Of a stretch of DNA of 64,000 nt, positions 58,219 through 64,000 are shown one piece after another. Where the stretch lies: positions 1 through 64,000 of the forward strand of contig JABYQS010000033.1 in NCBI GenBank assembly GCA_022592435.1. The letters are read 5' to 3'. The stretch's first letter is position 1. Every line of letters begins with the position of its first letter. The notes below the pieces were generated by a model, which saw only the letters and a program-made list of their open reading frames with translations, was not told the DNA's origin and did no database searches. A program made the translations under genes and the position numbers. The DNA is from Cerioporus squamosus. Taxonomy: Eukaryota; Basidiomycota; Agaricomycetes; Polyporales; Polyporaceae.

Positions 58219-59144
58219 GTTTGGGCGGGGATTGACAGTTCTTCATGGTCCCTGCAGGCGCAAGATAAAGTATGAAGTTGGCTGCCCCACGGCCCACCCC
58301 GATCCCCGAAGGTCATGACTAGTCTGCGAAGGAGGCGCCACTGTTGGAGATTCAGTTCCCGTGCCCAAGATTGCGACAGAAACGCTTTAGTTCAGGTCCG
58401 TCACACCGTGTGGGAGTTATTCCCCTGTCATTAAAGGCGTTAGTCAACATTGCAACATGCCCGTGGCAAGGTCAGCAGCTGGACGATCAACGCGATTACT
58501 CAGAGCCTAGAGGGCGCTCAGTAGCAGATCTGAGTGGCACCTCATATGTATCCGGTTACTTGATGAGGTTTGGCCCCGGCAATCACACAAGGATGAGGTG
58601 AAGACTCGAACACCATGACCTAGCCCGAACACGTCAATCAGTGGTTTCGTAAGAGAAGGACAAGGTGCTTTCGATGTTGCAGGACTCACAAAGGGATCCT
58701 GCTCAAGGCTCGGATACCAAATCGATACCGGAACGCTCGTGATCGTACCACTGACATGCACTGCCACTAGCCCGACCCCTTTCATCAACCTCGTCCGTCT
58801 CCGTCGCACAGGGCTCAGCGGATGTATCAAACCCGCAATCCGCCGGGCGGGATGCGGTCAGCTGCGACACACTCACCGACGAGTCACAACCGTACGATAT
58901 TGTAAGGCTACCCGAGCCTCAGGCTGCTCAGCTTGTCTTGATCCATGAGATGCAGCGGGAGCGCGTACTCATGCTCCCGAAGCACGTCCTTGCAGGCTCC
59001 CGCCGCCAGCCAAACGACAGCGGAATCACATACAGTGAGGTGCTCGGCAACTAAGCAAACGACACTCGCCAAGGCAGTCCTGTTTGTAGGTTGATAAGCA
59101 TAGCGCTAGTCCACCGGGAGTCACGACATACGTACCTCTCTGGT
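58219..59144. other. Intergenic region with a possible unassigned plus-strand exon
   Basis: Most of this stretch should be MFS promoter. On the plus strand, after a good acceptor near 58820, a frame is open for about 78 codons to a TAA near 59054 (SADVSNPQSAGRDAVSCDTL, EPQAAQLVLIHEMQRERVLM, SGITYSEVLGN). It reads like coding sequence. A preceding segment after an acceptor near 58680 can be joined in phase (LGYQIDTGTLVI). I cannot find a start codon or a family, so this may be a small gene or a remnant. Confidence 0.3.
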
Positions 59145-60491
59145 CTACTCTGCGATGTCTGCGCCTATTGTCACCGCCAGCTTCCTCGCTGCACGTTTCA
59201 CCTCGCCTCTCTCGCCCATCATAGTCAGCTTGACACTGCCAGTACGCTCTGGAGCGTCACTGACAGGAGTCAGCTCATGCCTCCCAAACGCCCAGTTCAG
59301 TATATGATGTCCGCTCTCCAGTCTGACGAAGCCCTTGACGCGCCATACCGACTCCTTCGACAGCGCAGCCAGTGCCTCTGTTAACCGGTCCTTTGCGAGG
59401 AACGAGTCATCGTCTTGCGCGATATGATCGGGGTTCGCATGCTCGTCCGCGTGTGTACAATGCGTATGGTCGGCGTGCCCACAGCCATCGTGAGTGCTGG
59501 TCGGCTTCTGACCACGGTAGACAGTGACCGTCTGTACCTCGTCGTGATGGTTGGGTAAGGAGAGCTCCGGGCTCCCGAGCTGGTAGAGCTTAGAGTCGAG
59601 TCCCATGACGATGGCAGGATCGACACCGTCTCTTCCTTGGCATTTGATCTTCGGTGTGGTGTCGTTGAGGGTGTTCAGGTGATCGATGAGGATGTCGAGC
59701 TGCCGTTCCGATATGTGCTCCCATTTGTTCTGTCAAAGAGATGGTCAACATTGGGCGCGCGAGAGGACTCGATATCTTGCCGCACTATCAGGATGACGTC
59801 CGTATAGCTGGCTTGCATTTTGGCCGTCGGGGAGGTGTCCTCGTACCCAGTGAAGTTCTCCGCGTCTATGACAGTGACGATGGCGTCAAGTTTCAGGTCG
59901 TTGTTCGTCTCTCGCTCGAGCTCCCGAATTTGGAACGCTAGCGTCGCCGGGAAAGCCGACCCCCTAGCAAGTGAAGGAGTCAGCAATGAGCTTCATCTTC
60001 CACCGATGTCAAGAAATGGGACCGGATACTGACGAGCACTCGATGAATATCCTGTCCGGACGGTACTTTTCTTCAGAAATCTCAGAGGGGCATCTCCACA
60101 CGAATGCGAGAAAGCCAAACCTCGGATCTCCAGTAGCGCAGTCTTCATCTGTCCAACCAGAACGCAGCACCTAGAGTGAACAAAAGATTACTTACACGAT
60201 GTTGGAACATAACTCATCCACAAGCCGCCACCTTACATGCAACCGTTCAGGATTTCGCTAACGGCGGCTAAGCTCGACTGTTTGGCCAGTTGGCTATCCA
60301 CTGTAAGAGATGTAATCCTTCGGAATTGCGTGTGGGTACTGCTGCAGCTAACCTTCGACATCTCCGAACTCGTTCTTCAGTAGGACGACTTTGTAATCCT
60401 TGGGCAGTCGTGGGAGTAAGGACAGGATGATCGAGGTCTTGCCCGCACCAAGGAAACCAGTGAAAACCGTGATGGGTATGTTGTTCGGCAT
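59145..60491 (-). CDS. CobW/COG0523-family GTPase (ZNG1-like metallochaperone)
   Basis: A G3E P-loop GTPase. Eukaryotic members deliver zinc to client enzymes such as methionine aminopeptidase. ATG 60491 starts MPNNIPITVFTGFLGAGKTS (Walker A GxxGxGKT). After an intron come VDSQLAKQSSLAAVSEILNG and the family metal motif C-M-C-C (NGCMCCVLVGQ), itself spliced between Met codon bases. FIECSGSAFPATLAFQIREL, VTVIDAENFTGYED and the G4-like NKWEHIS follow. The C-terminal CobW_C half contains HDGCGHADHTHCTHADEH, a His/Cys-rich metal-binding insert, and ends AVTIGADIAE. Introns lie near 60347-60300, 60230-60165, 60035-59967 and 59733-59770. The exact metal cannot be read from sequence. Confidence 0.9.
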
Positions 60492-60758
60492 CTTCTATGC
60501 GTCTACGTTGCTGACCAGTCTATGCCGCGGTGATGGAGGTCGCGGTCTAATTGCAAGAGGTGTGAAGACATAGCTGCCTGAGGCAGTGCAGCAAGAGCCG
60601 CGGTCGTGCCACAGTGAGTCGGCGGCTATGCATATGCTGAGGAAGAAGCAGACTCAGAGGACTTTGCCTCTCTAAGTTCGGGACAAGGGGAGAGCAGACG
60701 ACAATCCAACAACTATGCTACATTGCCTACAAGTACATCCGACGAAGCCCATGAGTAA
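60492..60758. other. Short intergenic region, ZNG1-like promoter
   Basis: 267 bases between the GTPase start and the stop of the CCDC130-like gene, both minus strand. No feature is recognised. Confidence 0.4.
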
Positions 60759-62003
60759 TCAAGTCCGCTTGACCAACCCAACCTTAGCAGGTTTGGAATC
60801 TGGAGGTTTGAGACGGCCCAAACCACCTAATGACCCGCTCTGCCGTGCAGTGTTCCCAAGGATCTTGGCACGGAGCGCACTCACGGCGTCGCCGCCACTG
60901 CTGCTGCCACTACTTCGACTTGACTTCGCCCCACTCGCAGATGCTCTCACCGAAGACGGAATCCTGGGCACGACCCCAACCTCGACGCCCACTTTCCGCC
61001 GCTTTGCGCTCTCGCGTTCCTCCAAAGCCTGCCTTGCCTGCTCCCATGCCTCCTTCGCCTTCGCTCGAGTCTCGTCATCGTCAGCGGGCAGGGCAAGGAC
61101 TTCGGGGAGCCCATAGGCACGCTTGACAGCCTCGTCCGCCTCTTCACGCGCTTTATCGATCTTCTTCTGCTCCCGAAAGCGTTTGCGGAGACGCTGCGAG
61201 TGCGCATATGGGTCGGAGGTGTAATGGTCGGAGAGGTTCTGAAGGGCTTCAATGCGAGGTATCTGGACGTTGTTCATGTGGTTCTGCGCCTCTGTGGACT
61301 TCTCGAGTGCAGCGAGGGGGTCAACGGGTCCCTTGTTCGGGTCGGTCTCTGAAAATGATGAGGATGAACGCATGTCGCGATGGTGGCGGGACGTACCATG
61401 TACCGCATACCCTCCATTCTCCTCAGGATTCCACTCTTCGTCCTTCTGTCTTGCGCCGGACACAACGACATATCGAGTGTTCTACGCAAGGATTGGTCCG
61501 GCGCCGACTCCGACAACCATTCGTGGAGACTCACCTTGGGATCCGTCTCAATCTCGAACCACCCGTCACATAGATGACACTTGCACCGGAACGAGTAGAT
61601 GGGTGTCGAGTAGTAGTTGCCAATCTTCTTCTTCTCTGCGTTGTAACGCACGCCCATGCCAATATGGTTGTTGCATGTTCCGCTACATCATATAGTCAGG
61701 GTCGGATGGGCAAGACAAACACCGGACGCATGCTTACCACCAGATGTTGAACGGCAACTCAAAGCGCACGATGAGGATTCCTTTGTCTATCTTCCGCGCT
61801 CGGTCGCCGAGGGCATGTTTGCCTACACACTACGTTCAGGACATGCCCGGTCGGAAAGCAGGGGTCGCGGCGTGCCTCTATAAGCATTGAGACTGCTATG
61901 CTTCTCTGGATCATAGTCAGGAGGGTAGTATTTGTTAAAGCCTACACGAGTTGTCAGTCACACAATGCTACACAGATAGCCATGCCGGCTACTCGCCTTG
62001 CAT
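60759..62003 (-). CDS. CWC16-family splicing factor, CCDC130/Saf4 type
   Basis: A nuclear spliceosome-associated protein of the Yju2/Cwc16 family, closer to CCDC130/Saf4 by its N terminus. The coding sequence starts with a 7-base exon (ATGCAAG, 62003-61997). The intron then opens with GC (gcgagt) and the next exon gives GFNKYYPPDYDPEKHSSLNA. A second junction (AYRG to KHALGDRARK) also needs a GC donor (gcacgc). The rest is standard: KIDKGILIVRFELPFNIWCG, TCNNHIGMGVRYNAEKKKIG, NYYSTPIYSFRCKCHLCDGW. Four cysteines form the zinc site (two CxxC pairs). The C-terminal half (LRKRFREQKKIDKAREEADE) is charged. The family's C-terminal tail is of ordinary length. The product ends GLVKRT. Confidence 0.92.
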
Positions 62004-62284
62004 GACGGTGAAGTCACCGAAGGCTGGTGGTGGTCGAGGGATGAGGTAATTTGCAGTTATTTTCCTGGGTTGCTAACGGCTTATCGAGCACAAAATCTCC
62101 AGAAACACCTCTCGGCAATATCCGAGAGCTACATGACCCCGCGCTCGAGTACAAACCTTATTTTTCTGTACTATCAACAGAACTCGCCCTCAGGTATGCA
62201 TCCCCGCTGCTCTGCCCTTCCTGCCCAGCAGACTCACAACGACGCACCCACAGTCACCTTCTGACTCATCAGCAAGCTTCCAGG
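62004..62284. promoter_or_regulatory. Divergent promoter, CCDC130-like / RPS20
   Basis: 281 bases between the two start codons. Pyrimidine-rich stretches just upstream of the RPS20 ATG fit a ribosomal-protein leader. An intron in the RPS20 leader is possible (branch-like tgactcat followed by cag near 62260-62283). Confidence 0.45.
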
Positions 62285-62834
62285 ATGAGTTACGTCGCTA
62301 AGGGTGAGAAGGAATACGATGCGACCGGTGCCCCCGTGCCCGCCGCCAAGATCCACAAAATCCGCATCACGCTCACGAGCAGCAACGTCAAGAACCTCGA
62401 GAAGTGTACGTGCTCTGCCTCGCTTCGATAACGGGGGAATAGGAGATTCTGAGCGGTATGCGTAGTCTCGGCGGACCTGATCAACCGGGCAAAGGACAAG
62501 CAGCTCCGCGTCAAGGGCCCCGTCCGCCTCCCTACCAAGGTCCTCAAGATCACCACCCGCAAATCGGTGAGTATCCCGGTGTTGATTGTGTGGAGATGGC
62601 TGTGTTGAGCAATGGTGCTTGTAGCCTTGCGGTGAGGGTTCGAAGACCTGGGACCGCTACGAGCTCAAGGTTCACAAGCGTTTGATCGACCTCCACTCCT
62701 CCAGCGAGATCGTCAAGCAGATTGTGAGTGTTATCGGTTCCCCGCCCGGATGCGAACGGGTCACTCAATGTTCCTCGCAGACCAGCATCAGCCTCGAGCC
62801 TGGCGTCGAGGTCGAGGTCACCATCTCTGCTTAA
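62285..62834 (+). CDS. RPS20: 40S ribosomal protein uS10 (RPS20)
   Basis: Small-subunit ribosomal protein. Four exons: [20 protein letters not shown] and [19 protein letters not shown] up to about 62406; then [20 protein letters not shown] and [14 protein letters not shown]; then [20 protein letters not shown] and [13 protein letters not shown]; then [17 protein letters not shown] with TAA at 62832-62834. The sequence is extremely conserved and complete, about 120 residues. Introns are near 62407-62465, 62567-62624 and 62724-62780. Such introns often host small nucleolar RNAs in fungi, but I see no C/D boxes that I can defend. Confidence 0.96.
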
Positions 62835-62910
62835 GCTCTATCACACTTGCCAGCGGCGTCCTGTATGCACTCGTGTATGTTCTAGGCTGTACACGATATC
62901 ATGTTTTCAT

Positions 62911-62930
62911 GACCGACCGACCGACCGACC
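62911..62930. repeat. (GACC)5 microsatellite
   Basis: Five perfect copies of GACC, in the 3' flanking region of RPS20. Confidence 0.9.
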
Positions 62931-63080
62931 GCTTGCATGCTCCCGCCATCGCCGTCAAGCGACATGTATTTGTCGTTCATCGTGCAGAAACGGATGACTA
63001 GCTCCATGTGAAAAAAGCGCTGCCCATTCCATCCTATGTAGTACAAGTCTGCTCTACGCTGTCCGACATTGCTTCATACT

Positions 63081-64000
63081 TCACCGAATCGACATGGTTC
63101 GTCCACTTGAACAGCAATGAGCAACCTAAATACCGCGAAGAAAGAAGATGTACTCACGATGCGGTCTTCCTGTCACCGACAGCCTGCTCCGTCTTTGCTC
63201 GGTTGAGCACTTTCTGGAACTCGCTCACACGGTGACGCATGCGCGAATGCATGTACGCCTTCGAGCACTTGATATGGTAGTGAAGATAGTCGCGGAAGAG
63301 TTGGATGTGGGTGATCGTCGAGTTCGCGACGGCCTGGTTGGCGAAGTGGCGAGGGAAGAGGACGAAGGTCACATAGCCGACGTCCTCAGTGTCGTTGAGG
63401 CCAGGGAGATGCCGGATCTCCAATGGCGGTTCACGGGTGGTGTAGAGCACTTGAGGTGCGCTCTGAATGGTCGGTAGTCGGCGAGCATCCACGAATTCCT
63501 GTAGCAAGGGACATAACGCAATGGTCACTAACGGCAGTATGAGAAGGCAACAGCGGACGCACCTGCAAGAAGACCTTTCCGTATACCCGATCGGTCTCTT
63601 CTCTGAACATAGTCGAGAAGATGACGGTGACACGGTCGGAGGAGGCTTGGACGTAGATGACTTCTTCATCGCGGTAGTGGAGGGCCATCAGATCGCCTTG
63701 ACCGGTCCCCGCCGCCTCGAGCTGCTTCTGCTCCTGGAAGCCGAGCTCAAACGGCGCAGCGAGCGCGTTACGCTTCATCATCGCCAGGGAATAGAAGAAT
63801 GCATCGCGCTCCTCTGGGATGGATATCATGTCTGCAGCAAGTGCGCGATGTACGGATGTACGTACCGCCTTCTGGGGGCAATTGCTCGAGATCAATCTCC
63901 ACACTGACGTTGTAATCGGCCTCTGGCTCCGGCCTGAGGAGCGACCCATACTCCCGCTTGAGGATGTCGTTCACGCCATACCGGACCAGCTCGGGCCAGC
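63081..64000 (-). CDS. ARC35: Arp2/3 complex subunit 2 (ARPC2, p34), N terminus outside the window
   Basis: The p34 scaffold subunit of the actin-branching Arp2/3 complex. The window edge cuts the 5' end; the first visible residues are [20 protein letters not shown]. Next are [35 protein letters not shown] and [19 protein letters not shown]. After an intron near 63498-63562 come [73 protein letters not shown] and [20 protein letters not shown]. The last exon completes [10 protein letters not shown] with the TGA at 63083-63081, matching the conserved C terminus of the family. No defect is visible. Confidence 0.94.

Overview
The window is nuclear DNA of a filamentous fungus, almost certainly a basidiomycete (Agaricomycetes, probably a wood-decay polypore or relative; the genus is inferred only from style). 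The reasons are dense intron-rich genes on both strands, introns of about 50-60 bases with GT-AG ends, GC-rich coding sequence with long antisense shadow frames, and a eukaryotic housekeeping set: exosome, nuclear pore, Arp2/3, splicing factors, dolichol mannosylation and mitochondrial enzymes. No prokaryotic, CRISPR, viral or rRNA feature was seen, and I recognised no tRNA by eye.

Layout. 0.85-5 kb: ETF-ubiquinone oxidoreductase (minus) diverges from a GT69/CAP59-like mannosyltransferase (plus). 5-8.4 kb: two tandem paralogues with a degenerate HNH-nuclease-like domain. 8.9-14.2 kb: inositol polyphosphate 5-phosphatase with large insertions (minus), diverging from the ALG2 mannosyltransferase. 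14.4-20 kb: COX12/COX6B diverging from the splicing factor PRP18, then the ribosome-biogenesis AAA ATPase RIX7. 20-27.7 kb: a 2,031-residue FG nucleoporin of the Nup159/Nup214 type, convergent with pICln. 28-42 kb: a very large CBM18-GH18 killer-toxin-like (subgroup C) chitinase diverging from a multi-LysM secreted protein. 42.4-44.5 kb: a gene of unknown family. 45.7-49.8 kb: a ZNF830-like zinc-finger gene, mitochondrial citrate synthase (with an apparent one-base frameshift) and TRM8. 49.9-54.4 kb: exosome RRP41 diverging from nicotinate phosphoribosyltransferase (NPT1). 54.9-64 kb: a Las17-binding-type SH3 protein, a DHA1 drug/polyamine-type MFS transporter, a CobW/ZNG1-like metal-chaperone GTPase, a CCDC130/Saf4-type splicing factor, ribosomal protein uS10 (RPS20), and ARPC2 cut by the window end.

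The most notable observations are these. (1) NPT1 is interrupted inside its conserved EFGTRRR region by a 1,426-bp element (51833-53258). It has perfect 11-bp inverted ends, inverted GATTGCA-type subterminal repeats and 2-bp TC flanks, and looks like an undescribed non-autonomous DNA transposon. (2) The chitinase and the LysM protein form a head-to-head pair on a 655-bp intergenic region, which suggests a co-regulated secreted chitin-processing and chitin-binding module. (3) The tandem HNH-like proteins have both lost the histidines expected of an HNH active site. (4) The Saf4/CCDC130-like splicing-factor gene itself seems to need two GC-AG introns. (5) RRP41 starts with a coding exon consisting only of the ATG.

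Several housekeeping genes share short divergent promoters: IP5Pase/ALG2, COX12/PRP18, citrate synthase/TRM8, RRP41/NPT1 and CCDC130/RPS20. Exon boundaries were derived by hand from splice consensus and family conservation. They are firm for most conserved genes and uncertain for the 3' part of the chitinase, the middle of the LysM gene, and parts of the HNH-like and unknown-family genes.
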